Part shown: positions 17,144 to 26,779 of the stretch, one piece after another
How positions within the stretch are numbered: the stretch's first letter is position 1
How the letters are laid out: the number at the start of each line of letters is the position of its first letter
From: Neoalteromonas facilis
GTDB lineage: Bacteria; Pseudomonadota; Gammaproteobacteria; Enterobacterales; Alteromonadaceae
NCBI RefSeq assembly: GCF_002807665.1
Contig: NZ_PEAY01000001.1
Span: 1 to 64,000 of the forward strand
Direction of reading: 5' to 3'
Length of the DNA stretch: 64,000 nt
Notes under the pieces: model-generated
Databases searched by the model: none
Seen by the model: the letters and a program-made list of their open reading frames with translations, nothing else
What the model was told of the DNA's origin: nothing
Translations under genes and position numbers: made by a program

Positions 17144-17335
17144 GTGTTTGAAATGCGTCAAAATTTTCCTGATTTTTCACTTTTGGGCACGCGGTGCTAG
17201 CTCGGACTTGCTCTTTTTGAGTCACTAGAAAAACAATAAACGTTACAGTTCTAAAGCGGTTGATAATTAAAATCATGGCGGCGCTTGCTAAATAACACGG
17301 TTGTCGTTTACGTTATACAAAACGATGGTAAACCT

Positions 17336-18355
17336 CTAAGGCGTTTGACGATACTGTCGCGGTGACTGGCCTGTGTGCCTTTTAAAAGCTCTGGAGAAGT
17401 TAGCCACTTCTTGGTATCCGAGGATCATAGCAAGCAAAGTAATATCAATGTCACTTTGGTGTAAATACCATTTCGCTTTTTCCATTCGAATGTTATTCAA
17501 CAGTGTTTTGTATACAGTTCCTTCACGGGCCAGGCTACGCTGTAGGGTTCGTTTATGCATATCTAATTGTCGCGCAATGAACTCGAGTGACGGTTGAGTG
17601 GAGCCAAGTAGCTGCTCAATTAGCGATGTTACGACCTCTGTGATGCTGCGACGATGTTGCCTTGCGTACTGAAGAACCTGATTCTGCGAAAATACTGCAT
17701 CTTTTGGATGCGCAAAGCAAAATGCACTATCCAACAAGGTCGAAGGAAACGACAGCCTGTCCTGTTCAGTATTGAACACAACATCTATACCTAAAACTTT
17801 TTGATACGCAGATTGCGGAGCAATAGCGCTGTGTCGCAATTGTAACGTCGCGCCCGAAAATAGGGGGCCTAATATGAGTTTCAATAGTTTGATGCACGTT
17901 GCAAATGCTAGCTCAGTATATTGGTTGGTATTGGGCTTGTTTCTTAACAGGTCGTAGCGATTCAACACTGCGGTGTTTGAGCCGCGTTCAAGTTGCCATA
18001 TTTCTGATTGATTGTGATAACTCATGTAGCTATTAGAAAGTGCGATTGCGTTATTTAGGGTACCGGCGCTGCGCAACAAAAAGCCTAATTCGCCAAGAGC
18101 ACCAAAGTCCTGTTGGCTTCCTAATAGTAATCCGAATTCAAGAACCGATAAGGATGTCGCAGCATCGTTTAGGATCGCAGCGAATTGGGCCACGGGAATT
18201 CTGGCTTGGCTGCTCTCTATTGCGTCCTCACTCAAATTATATGGACGCAAAAAATCTTTCGGCTCACCGCCAAAATGACGGACTAGTGTGGGAAACCCTT
18301 GTAATGCGCTGACTTGGATCATCAATGTATTGGGCATTACTGGATTTCTCAACAA
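17336..18355 (-). CDS. AraC-family transcription regulator (339 aa)
   Basis: The N-terminal two thirds match the Arabinose_bd-type ligand domain found in OruR/ArgR-like AraC regulators (PTLVRHFGG, LGELGFLLRSAGTLNNA). The C-terminal 100 residues hold the double helix-turn-helix (SLEFIARQLDMHKRTLQRSL, ITLLAMILGYQEVANFSRAFKR with the usual PRQYR end). It is transcribed divergently from the amidohydrolase at 18439, with 83 bp between, so it probably controls that gene in response to its substrate. An alternative start is the ATG six codons later (MPNTLMIQ). Confidence 0.92.
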   Translation of the reverse strand: MLRNPVMPNTLMIQVSALQGFPTLVRHFGGEPKDFLRPYNLSEDAIESSQARIPVAQFAAILNDAATSLSVLEFGLLLGSQQDFGALGELGFLLRSAGTLNNAIALSNSYMSYHNQSEIWQLERGSNTAVLNRYDLLRNKPNTNQYTELAFATCIKLLKLILGPLFSGATLQLRHSAIAPQSAYQKVLGIDVVFNTEQDRLSFPSTLLDSAFCFAHPKDAVFSQNQVLQYARQHRRSITEVVTSLIEQLLGSTQPSLEFIARQLDMHKRTLQRSLAREGTVYKTLLNNIRMEKAKWYLHQSDIDITLLAMILGYQEVANFSRAFKRHTGQSPRQYRQTP

Positions 18356-18438
18356 AGAGGGAAGGTGTCATCAAATGATAAGTAAATCTTGTTTACTTCG
18401 TCAATGATGGGTTCATAAAACGAGTTTGAGTTATTTAT

Positions 18439-20175
18439 ATGGCGCTTTACGATACGATCATTTCTGGTGGACGCTACTTTGATGGCACCCCAAAACCTTC
18501 ATCGATTCAAAACATCGCGATCAGAGATGGCGTAGTGGTTGAGGTAACGTCATCACCGCTGGATGCAAATTTAGCAGAAACATACATAAATGCTGAAGGA
18601 TTATGGGTGATGCCGGGGTTTATCGATACACACACGCATTACGATGCTGAAGTGTTAGTGACACCGAGTTTGTCTGAATCGGTCAGGCACGGAGTAACAA
18701 CGGTGATGGTTGGCAGTTGCTCTCTTAGTATGATTTGCAGCGATTATGAGGATGCATCAGATATTTTTACCCGCGTTGAAACCGTTCCACGTGAACGAGT
18801 CCTTCCCATATTAAAACAGAAAAAAAATTGGTCTTCTCCCAAGCAATGGGTCGAGTTTATGAATCAGCAGCCCTTAGGCCCGAATGTGATCAGTATGCTG
18901 GGACATAGTGATTTACGAACGGCAGTGATGGGGTTGTCTCGAGCCACAGACAAAGCGATTGTACCCACTGAAGAAGAAATGGCAGAAATGGAATCTATAC
19001 TTGAAGAAGCAATGCAATGTGGCTTCCTTGGGTTATCGAGCATGCGCTTGAAGTGGGATAAAATTGACGGAGACAGAGAATGGTCGAAAAGCCTCCCAAG
19101 CACCTATGCCCATTGGAATGAAATAGCCAGGCTCAACACTATTCTGAGGCGCTATAATCGCGTTCATCAAGGGGCCCCGAATGCATCTGAGCCGCTCAAA
19201 ATATTCGACTATGTGAAAGAAACCATTGGTTGGTTTCGGCGCCCGTTAAAAACCACTCTCATTAGTCGTATGGATTTAAAAGGCAGTGCATATATCAATA
19301 TGCTAACTAAGTTGGCAGCGTCTTTCGCAAATGCGCTTAATGGTAATTTCCGCTGGCAGGTGCTGCCAACGCCCTTTACTGTGTACGCTGATGGGATTGA
19401 TGTTGTGTTTTTTGAAGAGTTTGGTGCGGGCGAAATGGCACTTGATCTCAAACACAAAGTCGAACGAGATGCCTTGTTGAAAAATGAGGAATACCGCCGT
19501 GATTTCCGTAAATTTTACGGCGAAAAGTTAAGTCCACGTGTATGGCAACGCGACTTTAGTGATGCGATCATTCTAGACTGCCCCGATAATTCTCTTAAAG
19601 GAAAAGACTTTGCGACCGTAGCAGCGGAGAGGGGGATCCATGTGGTCGACTTGTTTCTCGATCTTGTCGTTGAATATGGAACATCGTTGCGCTGGTATAC
19701 CACAGTGGCTAATCATCGCCCTGGCATACTGAAAAAGCTGGTTCGTGATAAAACGTCGTTGATCACCTTTAGTGACGCAGGCGCTCACATACGCAACATG
19801 GCCTTTTATAATTTGCCGCTACGTTTATTGAAGCTTGCACACGAAAATACTGACCCTGACTTTATTTCACTGGAAGAAGCGGTATGGAGAGTAACGGGCG
19901 AGCAGGGGGAGTGGTTCGGCGTTGATGCAGGTAAAATTCGACAGGGTGATAGGGCTGATATTGTTGTTATAGATCCGTCTGGATTGTCGCAAGATCTGGA
20001 ATCTGTTGACTGGGCGGATATGGAAAACTTTGATTTAAAACGATTGGTAAACCGAAACCCTGGTCTGGTAAAGCACGTTTTGATCAATGGTAACTTTGCC
20101 GTTAGAGATGAATCTTTGTCATCCAATTTAGGCGTTTCACACGATTACGGTTCATTCTTGCCCGCCGTCGAGTAA
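18439..20175 (+). CDS. D-aminoacylase-type amidohydrolase (578 aa)
   Basis: It belongs to the amidohydrolase superfamily and resembles N-acyl-D-amino-acid deacylases. The N-terminal metal-binding motif is in GFIDTHTHYDAEV (about 60-72), GVTTVMVGSCSLS follows, and the late Asp is in LITFSDAGAH (about residue 445). The C-terminal small beta domain has GDRADIVVIDP. No signal peptide is seen, so it is cytoplasmic. Family members free D-amino acids or other amines from N-acyl compounds, but the exact substrate is unclear. The divergent AraC gene is its likely regulator. Confidence 0.88.
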   Translation: MALYDTIISGGRYFDGTPKPSSIQNIAIRDGVVVEVTSSPLDANLAETYINAEGLWVMPGFIDTHTHYDAEVLVTPSLSESVRHGVTTVMVGSCSLSMICSDYEDASDIFTRVETVPRERVLPILKQKKNWSSPKQWVEFMNQQPLGPNVISMLGHSDLRTAVMGLSRATDKAIVPTEEEMAEMESILEEAMQCGFLGLSSMRLKWDKIDGDREWSKSLPSTYAHWNEIARLNTILRRYNRVHQGAPNASEPLKIFDYVKETIGWFRRPLKTTLISRMDLKGSAYINMLTKLAASFANALNGNFRWQVLPTPFTVYADGIDVVFFEEFGAGEMALDLKHKVERDALLKNEEYRRDFRKFYGEKLSPRVWQRDFSDAIILDCPDNSLKGKDFATVAAERGIHVVDLFLDLVVEYGTSLRWYTTVANHRPGILKKLVRDKTSLITFSDAGAHIRNMAFYNLPLRLLKLAHENTDPDFISLEEAVWRVTGEQGEWFGVDAGKIRQGDRADIVVIDPSGLSQDLESVDWADMENFDLKRLVNRNPGLVKHVLINGNFAVRDESLSSNLGVSHDYGSFLPAVE

Positions 20176-20459
20176 GCGCGCAGACGAGACCACTTATAGC
20201 ATGTTTTGAATGGCGTCTAGTAAGCAGACAACGGAATAAGTGCGGTTTGATGCCACTCGTCGAACTGTAGGTGCTGAAGCATAAGATGCCACACAATATG
20301 ACCAGTAATCTGTACATTGTTGTATCTCTCCAAAATAAATTTCTCCTCACTTTAGCAACAACAATGTGAAGGAAGTGTCGGCAAACTTGCGCGAAGCCTT
20401 CACAAAATAACGACATTCAATGCGGTAAATTTGCTAAGGAGCAACAGAGGAGTTAACTC

Positions 20460-21233
20460 ATGAGAACATTACTTTTAGTATTTTTGGCTTTCACAATCTG
20501 TGGATCTGCAATTGCCAACGAGGAACCGCAAAAGAGGGTACTCATTGTTGCATCCAATAAGCTCGATATGGGAGATCCAGAAAAGCATGAAGCGAGAAAC
20601 GATTTGTTTGAATTTGCCCCTCCGTATCATGTGTTTGTCAGCCATGGGTATGAGGTTGATTTCGTCTCGCCTGAAGGCGGGAAGGTGCATTTTATGAGAG
20701 ACCCGTTGGGTATTTCGAGCTACACAATCAAGTATGACGGGTTTTTAGATAAAGCAAATAATACGCTAACACCAGAGCAAGTTGATCCCGCTAACTACTG
20801 GGGCGTTTTCACCGGTGGAGGTTATGGTGTTATGTTTGATGTCGCAAGCGACGAAAGAATACAGTCCATAATTGCCGATATATATGAAGCGCAAGGTGTC
20901 GTTGGAGCGGGTGGTCACGGCTCAGCCAGCATTACAAATGTTAAGCTATCGAATGGCGAGTTCTTGGTAAAAGGTAAGAGGGTCGCGGGTTTTCCTAACT
21001 CCACAGAAACCACTAAACCTTGGGCTAAACAAGGTACATTGCTCCCTTTCTTGATTGAGAGTCAATTAAAACTGAACGGTGCAATAGCCGAAAATAAAGA
21101 AACGTTAGCAGACAAGCATGATGTTGTTATTGACCAGCGTGTTGTCTCTACGATGTTTTTGCCATCTGCAGCATTAGTGGCCAAAGAGATGATTTTATTG
21201 CATCAACAAAGCGACAACGCGGATCCTAAATAG
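20460..21233 (+). CDS. Exported DJ-1/PfpI-family protein lacking the nucleophile Cys (257 aa)
   Basis: A signal peptide (MRTLLLVFLAFTICGSAIA) precedes a DJ-1/PfpI domain (RVLIVASNK, VDFVSPEGGKVHF, GVFTGGGYGVMFD). In the nucleophile elbow, normally A-x-C-H-G, the sequence reads GAGGHGSAS, so Cys is replaced by Gly. The paralogue at 25624 keeps AVCHGPAAL. Classic protease, glyoxalase or deglycase chemistry is therefore unlikely, and it may be a binding protein. A good ribosome site (GAGGAG) lies ahead of the ATG. The mature protein should be periplasmic. Confidence 0.85.
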   Translation: MRTLLLVFLAFTICGSAIANEEPQKRVLIVASNKLDMGDPEKHEARNDLFEFAPPYHVFVSHGYEVDFVSPEGGKVHFMRDPLGISSYTIKYDGFLDKANNTLTPEQVDPANYWGVFTGGGYGVMFDVASDERIQSIIADIYEAQGVVGAGGHGSASITNVKLSNGEFLVKGKRVAGFPNSTETTKPWAKQGTLLPFLIESQLKLNGAIAENKETLADKHDVVIDQRVVSTMFLPSAALVAKEMILLHQQSDNADPK

Positions 21234-21312
21234 GTACATATCAACGAGTCGTATTGAGTTCTGGACTGGCTGCAGTGGCAGCCAGTCGAATTGCATCCTG
21301 ACTATACGATAT

Positions 21313-22284
21313 TCATTTTTGCTCAGCTCGGGTGTCAGCAATAGCCAGAACATCTTTCAATGCAACTCGATAGATGCCAAGTCCATTATCGAATGCGGCA
21401 GGATCTTGGGATTCTCTGTTTGAGGTGAAGTACAGCCATAAATTGTTGCGTGAAACAAATGGGCTACCGTCGATTCCCTCGCTATTAAAAGCTTTGCCAA
21501 GATTTTGAGCCTTGCTCCAGTGACCGCGTTGATTAAAACTAACATACAAATCGGTCATACCTACGGAGTCCTCATCTTTCATTCGCGCAAAGAGTAAAAA
21601 TGACTCATCAGGGGCTACAAATGGGTCTCCTTCAAGTAGCGTCGTGTTAACTTCACTACCGAGTCGCTCTGCCACTTGATATTGCCCATCAACCAATCGG
21701 GAAACGAAGATATCCAAGTTGTCTCCAGCAATGCGCCTCGCAAAATATACGTCGCCGTTGGCAGTCATGCTGGGATAAAACTCATCTTGTTTAGAATTGA
21801 TGTTTTCCGGAAGTTTTGTCGGCATAGACCACCCTGACGCAGCTTTTGTGCTGACATAGATGTCGTGATCCACCATTGGGGTAGCTTTATCAAGCGGCTG
21901 TCGTGCAACGTAAAGTAATTTTTGTCCGTCTGGCGATATATGTATATCAGTCCCATCGACTTCTAAACCTTGGATAGTGATAGGGGATACGCTAGTAACG
22001 TTGCCGTTAGACAGGTTGCCTTTCATTATGATGATACGTGAAAAATCGGCAGCGACTTGAGTGAAGTAGAGGGATTGACTGTGCGGATCCAAACTATTGT
22101 TAAATGTTGTAGTGTCTATGTCGTTGTGTACCTTTTGTATCACCAATTCGACGGGAGGAATCAGCAGCGACGTCGATAGGCTGGTATCCACATTGGCGAG
22201 AAGAAGCCCTGTGTGCAAGCAAAATAGTCCTGCAATCGTCATGGCAGGCGATCCGAAGCGACGGCGAGAGGGGGAAGCAATCAT
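21313..22284 (-). CDS. Exported PD40 (WD40-like) beta-propeller protein (323 aa)
   Basis: A hydrophobic stretch near the N-terminus (MTIAGLFCLHTGLLLA) suggests export. The rest has repeated PD40/TolB-type blades: IHISPDGQKLLYVAR, YPSMTANGDVYFAR, DPFVAPDESFLLFAR and SPFVSRNNLWLYFTS, each with the usual pattern of hydrophobic strands and a following Asp. The protein at 36642-37508 is a clear paralogue (HPFIAPDESYLLWDS). Such propellers bind proteins or sugars. No catalytic residue is evident and the ligand is unknown. Confidence 0.8.
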   Translation of the reverse strand: MIASPSRRRFGSPAMTIAGLFCLHTGLLLANVDTSLSTSLLIPPVELVIQKVHNDIDTTTFNNSLDPHSQSLYFTQVAADFSRIIIMKGNLSNGNVTSVSPITIQGLEVDGTDIHISPDGQKLLYVARQPLDKATPMVDHDIYVSTKAASGWSMPTKLPENINSKQDEFYPSMTANGDVYFARRIAGDNLDIFVSRLVDGQYQVAERLGSEVNTTLLEGDPFVAPDESFLLFARMKDEDSVGMTDLYVSFNQRGHWSKAQNLGKAFNSEGIDGSPFVSRNNLWLYFTSNRESQDPAAFDNGLGIYRVALKDVLAIADTRAEQK

Positions 22285-22611
22285 GGGGTAGTCCTTATTT
22301 TGTCACTGGGTGAAGCAAACAACAGATGTACTGTCTATGGGGTTGGCCTACGCCTGAATTTGGCTATAGACAATCTATTGAATTGCAGGACACAGTATGA
22401 GTATTTAAAAATAGAGTTGAACTTTGTTTAACTCTATAAGAGGGGGAATGAGCGGGTGTTAGTTTAGGTTGAGGTTTACAGAGGCTCAGGCGTTATTCAA
22501 CGAGTCAAATCTTCGTCCCATCGCGATAAATGTAAGCCTCAGTCTAAGCTTACTTTTTATGGGAGCGTTCACCTAGGTTTGAGTACTTACCTTTCAACTT
22601 AGGCCAACAAT
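22285..22611 (+). other. Intergenic region with two hairpins
   Basis: The region between the divergent genes at 21313 and 22612 holds inverted repeats TGTCTAT/ATAGACA (22332-22338, 22366-22372) and TAGAGTT/AACTCTA (22412-22418, 22430-22436). I see no gene. Confidence 0.4.
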
Positions 22612-23961
22612 ATGTTCCGAATAAAAAGGATTATTCTACCGTTATGTGTTCTATGCGTTTCTTCGCTCAATGTGCAAGCTGCCGCATACTCCGAATGGTG
22701 CACAGGTATATCGTTCAGAGAGACACCGTTTGCAGATATTAGCTGTGCGAAACAGGTTTCACAGTCTGATGCAAAAAACATTAAGCATTTCCAATTTGAT
22801 TATGATGATGACGGGCGCTTGGTTCGATTGCGATACCAGTTGCATGGTAAAACAGTTGCGTTTACTGACCGCTTTGTTCGCGCTCCTCATATCGAAATAT
22901 CGTACAAAGACAATCAGGAAATTCGTCAGTTTTACGATCATCATGGTGCAAGAACGCTGGTTTCTGGCGATGTCTATGAAGCAATATTTGAATTAGATGA
23001 AAGAAACAGAAGACGAGAGTTATCTTTTTACAATGTTTCTGGTGACATAATTAATAATGATTTTGGCATTGCACGATATACATGGGGTGTCGAGAGCAAT
23101 GGGGATGTTGTTGAGCACCGCTATGATACGGCGGGAAAGATTGTTCGAAATCGTCCGGGATTTGGCTATTTGGTCACTCGCTTTTCATTTGATGCGCAGG
23201 GATTGTTAACGCGAATGTATAACCTGGGGATTGAAGGAAAGCGCTTAACTGCTGATGATGCTGGTGTGGCGATGACACAGATTGAATATAACCAGCAGCG
23301 CCAATTCACGCGCTGGTTGAATTTAGATATTGAAGAAAAACCAATTAAAGGCCTCAGTGCAATCGCTGATATACGCTACGCTCCGTCTGCTTATGCAGTT
23401 GAGAATGTCGCACGGTTTATCGATGAAAATGGCAATCCGCAGACAACTCGCTGGGGGGCGCACAAAGTAATCTATGAATTTGACCAATACGGTAATCCGA
23501 CAATGAGGCAGTTTTTTGGGCGCGACGATAAACCAACCGAATCTACTTCCGGCATTCATCAAATAAAGATGACGTGGAGCGATGATGGACGCATGCAAAC
23601 TTCAGAGCTCTACTAGGATCTGTCGGGGGCAATGGTTATGAGCGGTGCTTCACAAATACATGGCACTGTATCGTCGTTAGATAATGAGGGGCGGTTAAGC
23701 TCTCGCGTTTTCATTGATACTGATATGCGGCCTGTCGTTCATAAGACACTGGGCTATGCGATGGAACAATATCGATATCAAGATCAGGGATATGTAGCAG
23801 AAATGAGTTATCTAGATCTAAATGGGAAGCTAAAAAACCACGCGACATTGCAGGTGGCTAAATTCATTTATCGATACGACGATAAAGGCAACATACTCAG
23901 TGCAAAAGCGTATGATGAAAGCGGAAAAGAGACAGTCCCGCAGTGGGATCCAGCGCATTAA
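22612..23961 (+). pseudogene. Exported repeat protein (YD/RHS-like strands) split by an in-frame TAG
   Basis: A signal peptide (MFRIKRIILPLCVLCVSSLNVQA) starts a protein with many short units of the type FDYDDDGRLVRLRY, YTWGVESNGDVVEHRYD, YEFDQYGNPTMRQF and YRYDDKGNILSAKAYD, which resemble YD/RHS beta strands. The frame has a TAG at 23614-23616 after 334 codons, then stays open in the same frame with the same repeat style for about 115 more codons to 23961. One base change would give a single protein of about 449 aa. Either the gene is broken by a nonsense mutation or a 334-aa form is made. A restart at the ATG at 23632 would lack a signal peptide. The function is not known. Confidence 0.75.
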
Positions 23962-24017
23962 ACGGTGCTAGCAGTGAAAGAGTTATCCATATTGTGGTTA
24001 TGCCATTTAAAGCTTCT

Positions 24018-24043
24018 CTAAGGTCGCTTCACAGCGACCTTAG
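24018..24043 (+). terminator. Perfect hairpin after the split repeat-protein gene
   Basis: A 10-bp perfect stem CTAAGGTCGC / GCGACCTTAG with a 6-base loop. No long T run follows, so it may be a bidirectional terminator of weak type or only an RNA-stabilising hairpin. Confidence 0.45.
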
Positions 24044-24089
24044 GCTATAGGCTAAACGCAAAGGAAAAAGAGCGCATATTTGCTAGGGC

Positions 24090-24353
24090 TTAGGCTTTTC
24101 TCTTTTTTTCGAAGCTCACAATGTCTTGCATCATAGAAAGCGTCTCACCAATTTCATCCAATCCAAATAAGTAACGATTTTTGATATGTTCCGGTAAATA
24201 AAAGAAAGTATCGGTAATTCCTTTGCAACTAATTTTATTGGTCTTTATGTCGACAGTTAAAGCGTCGCAACCGGTTGGGTATAGGCGAGAGACCTGATCG
24301 ATAAAGTCACTGTGTACTTTTAGAGTGAGTAAGTTACAACCGCTGAAATGTTG
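24090..24353 (-). pseudogene. C-terminal gene fragment without a start codon
   Basis: On the minus strand 87 codons are open with protein-like composition (HSDFIDQVSRLYPTGCDAL, ITDTFFYLPEHIKNRYLFGL), ending at a TAA at 24090. There is no ATG or GTG start; an in-frame stop lies at 24354-24356, next to the beginning of the unrelated hydrolase fragment on the plus strand. It is best read as the surviving 3' end of a gene whose front was lost. I do not recognise the family. Confidence 0.5.
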
Positions 24354-24656
24354 TTAGATGTACAAGCGACAAGTCTTAAGACTCGCCTGTACATGCGAGA
24401 CAGGGTTATGAACTATGAGTCTGTATTGGGAGGCCTGACAATACCTGTCATGATAAGCCATGGACGCAAAGATCATTATTCGCTACCGCTATTAGCAGAC
24501 CTGTTACATCGGCATATCCCCAACTCCCGTCTATGCTGGTTTGAGCAAAGTGGGCATATGCCGTTTTTTCAAAAATCAGAGCAATACAATAGCACGTTAG
24601 CAGCGTTTGTAAGCGATTCGTTAATTCCACCCCAAGTAGTCACAACTGGGGGCTGA
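24348..24656 (+). pseudogene. C-terminal fragment of an alpha/beta hydrolase (102 aa)
   Basis: The frame encodes only the last third of an alpha/beta-hydrolase fold: LTIPVMISHGRKDHYSL with the acid residue (Asp) and FEQSGHMPFFQKSEQYN with the catalytic His. The nucleophile elbow and the first 170 or so residues are missing. It starts exactly where the opposite-strand fragment at 24090-24353 ends, so a deletion or rearrangement joined two broken genes here. It cannot be an active hydrolase by itself. Confidence 0.75.
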
Positions 24657-24658
24657 CT

Positions 24659-25318
24659 TTACTCAGCCAACATGTGTTGAATAACCTCTTCAACATGATA
24701 AATCGTGTTTTCGTGAAATTGCTCATAGGCAGGTAACTGCCTAATAATGGCGTGTATTCGCTCAGATTGCGCAATGGCCTCTGTACTCATACCCTGTTTG
24801 TACAGGCTTCTAACACCCTCGTAGAAAGCTGTGTATATTGGGATGAGGTTTTTTAAGTCCATCTGTGAGAACGTAACATCATTTACGCGGTTACCTTGCA
24901 CGAAAATGGTTTCCTCATCGGTGATACGAATTAATTCTTGTAGAGACTCAATATGCGCTTTGTAGCCGTTGCTGCCTGAGTAAACTAACCAATCACTGCG
25001 TACTGCATCACCCGTAAAAACAACATTATTCGACTTAAGGGTTGCCACACTGCTATCGTCTGTGTGCGCCTGTGTACGAAGCATTTGTATTGTTTCGGAG
25101 CCCACATGAATGTTAGTGGTTTCAGGGAAGCTTAGGTCTATGGGGATCCCCTTACTCAAAAGGTTCTCATGGCCAATCGCTATTGCATTTAATGCTCGAA
25201 AATATGATAGGGCATTATGGTGGAATGGGTCGGAGTCAATCACGACTACGTATTTAATCGGGAATGGTGATAAGTATTTGACTAACCTTTCAATGGCGGG
25301 CGCATAGCGCTTCATCAT
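24659..25318 (-). CDS. Shortened metallo-beta-lactamase-fold protein with lost metal ligands (219 aa)
   Basis: The order of motifs fits an MBL-fold hydrolase: FPIKYVVVIDSD..., IAIGHENLL, AHTDDSSVATL and VVFTGDAV. The H-x-H-x-D-H metal motif is replaced by DSDPFHH, and the last His region reads FVQGNR. His in AHTDDS and Asp in TGDAV remain. The N-terminal strand region usual for the family (about 60-90 aa) is absent, and an in-frame stop lies shortly upstream of the ATG. It may be a decaying or non-catalytic member. It converges with the hydrolase fragment at 24348-24656. Confidence 0.6.
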   Translation of the reverse strand: MMKRYAPAIERLVKYLSPFPIKYVVVIDSDPFHHNALSYFRALNAIAIGHENLLSKGIPIDLSFPETTNIHVGSETIQMLRTQAHTDDSSVATLKSNNVVFTGDAVRSDWLVYSGSNGYKAHIESLQELIRITDEETIFVQGNRVNDVTFSQMDLKNLIPIYTAFYEGVRSLYKQGMSTEAIAQSERIHAIIRQLPAYEQFHENTIYHVEEVIQHMLAE

Positions 25319-25623
25319 GGAAGATTTGGATTTCTACTCAAATTGAAAATTACCGCGTTTATTGCCGCATCTTTGTGAAATCATTGTGAAAAAGATACGC
25401 CTATGAGTTAAAGCGCATGAGTAATGGGTTGATTGATTAATTTTTTTTGACCTTCATTTCACCCCGTCATTGCAACACTTCCCTTGGTTTCCATTGATAG
25501 GCAATTTGCTTTGTCTATTCGCTAACAACGTTGAACATCTCAGACAAATGATGGCGCAAGTACCTGTACACCATGCTTGAACAGGGACTTGTGTTACTGG
25601 GTAAACAACACAGAGGGAGTTAT

Positions 25624-26706
25624 ATGCTAAAGAAGTTATTCATGCTTACTGTAGGGCTAGTGATCGCTGCAGTTGTCAGTTTTTATGCTTTTAAAGGTTG
25701 GCTTTCAGAAATAGTACCCAGCGCCCAACAGGTTGCTGAGCTTAAGCAAACAAAGATGCATGATATTCCCTATCTTGTTGACGGTGACGTTGAATATCGC
25801 GGTAAAATATTAGCGGTTGTTACCAATGTTGGAGAATTCGCAGGCGGGAATAAAACAGGTTATGAACTGACCGAATTAGCACGCGCTTATTGGGTGTTCA
25901 AGGCCAATGGCTTTAATGTTGACATTGCGAGCCCTGAAGGTGGAGAACCGCCGGTCGTGTTGGATGGCGATGATATGGGGCGGTTCGATTATGCGTTTTT
26001 GAATGACCCTGTGGCACAATCCAAAAGTGCCAATACGTTACTACTGAAAGATATTAATCCTCTGGACTATCAAGCGGTTTATTTTGTTGGTGGGAAAGGC
26101 GCTATGTTTGACTTCCCGAATAACCCCAGCATTAAAACTATTGCCAAAGAGTTATATCAAAACAACCGAGTTGTCAGTGCAGTTTGCCATGGTCCGGCAG
26201 CACTGTTAAACGTAGTGCTAGACACGGGCGAGCTTTTAGTCGCCAACAAAACTATAAGTGGTTTCACTAATGAGGAAGAGCTGCTACTCATTCCTGATGC
26301 GCGGGAAATATTTCCGTTCTTGCTTGAGGATAAGTTGATTGCACAAGGCGCAAATTTTAGTGAAGGATTGAATTATCTGGAACATATCAGTCACGACGGA
26401 AAATTGATAACCGGGCAAAATCCATGGTCGGTATGGAAGCTAGCAGAATCGGTTGTTGAAGAGTTAGGATATGCCGTGAAGCCAAGAGCATTAACCCAAG
26501 AAGAGCACTCGATTTTGCTTGTGCAGCTGTTTCACGAGCAAGGGATTGAGGCTGCTAAACAACAGATTTTTGCGCAACCTCAGCATTATGTACCACTGAC
26601 TATTCTCACTCATGCACTAGTCGCCTTTATGCAATTTGAGATTAGTCAGGGAATTGCGCTAGTAAAGTTAACTAACATCCTGAAGAACCAATTGGATCCG
26701 ACTTAG
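25624..26706 (+). CDS. Membrane-anchored DJ-1/PfpI-family protein (360 aa)
   Basis: I place the start at the ATG at 25624 (MLKKLFMLTVGLVIAAVV) because AGAGGGAG lies just before it and a membrane segment begins there. A longer frame from 25573 is open. Residues about 45-280 form a DJ-1/PfpI domain with the nucleophile Cys in AVCHGPAALLNV and Glu in SPEGGEPPV. A C-terminal extension of about 90 residues follows the domain. The domain should face the periplasm, held by the N-terminal anchor. It is related to the Cys-less protein at 20460. Confidence 0.87.
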   Translation: MLKKLFMLTVGLVIAAVVSFYAFKGWLSEIVPSAQQVAELKQTKMHDIPYLVDGDVEYRGKILAVVTNVGEFAGGNKTGYELTELARAYWVFKANGFNVDIASPEGGEPPVVLDGDDMGRFDYAFLNDPVAQSKSANTLLLKDINPLDYQAVYFVGGKGAMFDFPNNPSIKTIAKELYQNNRVVSAVCHGPAALLNVVLDTGELLVANKTISGFTNEEELLLIPDAREIFPFLLEDKLIAQGANFSEGLNYLEHISHDGKLITGQNPWSVWKLAESVVEELGYAVKPRALTQEEHSILLVQLFHEQGIEAAKQQIFAQPQHYVPLTILTHALVAFMQFEISQGIALVKLTNILKNQLDPT

Positions 26707-26779
26707 CGTGGAACAACATAGGGCGAAGAACCTTTAAAGTCTTCTGTGTTGGGAAGTGGCCGGTGTGCAGAATGACCGG

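Noticed and set aside
17061-17276. 71-codon minus-strand frame across the tRNA fragment
   Set aside because: It runs through the tRNA remainder and its terminator, so it is fortuitous.
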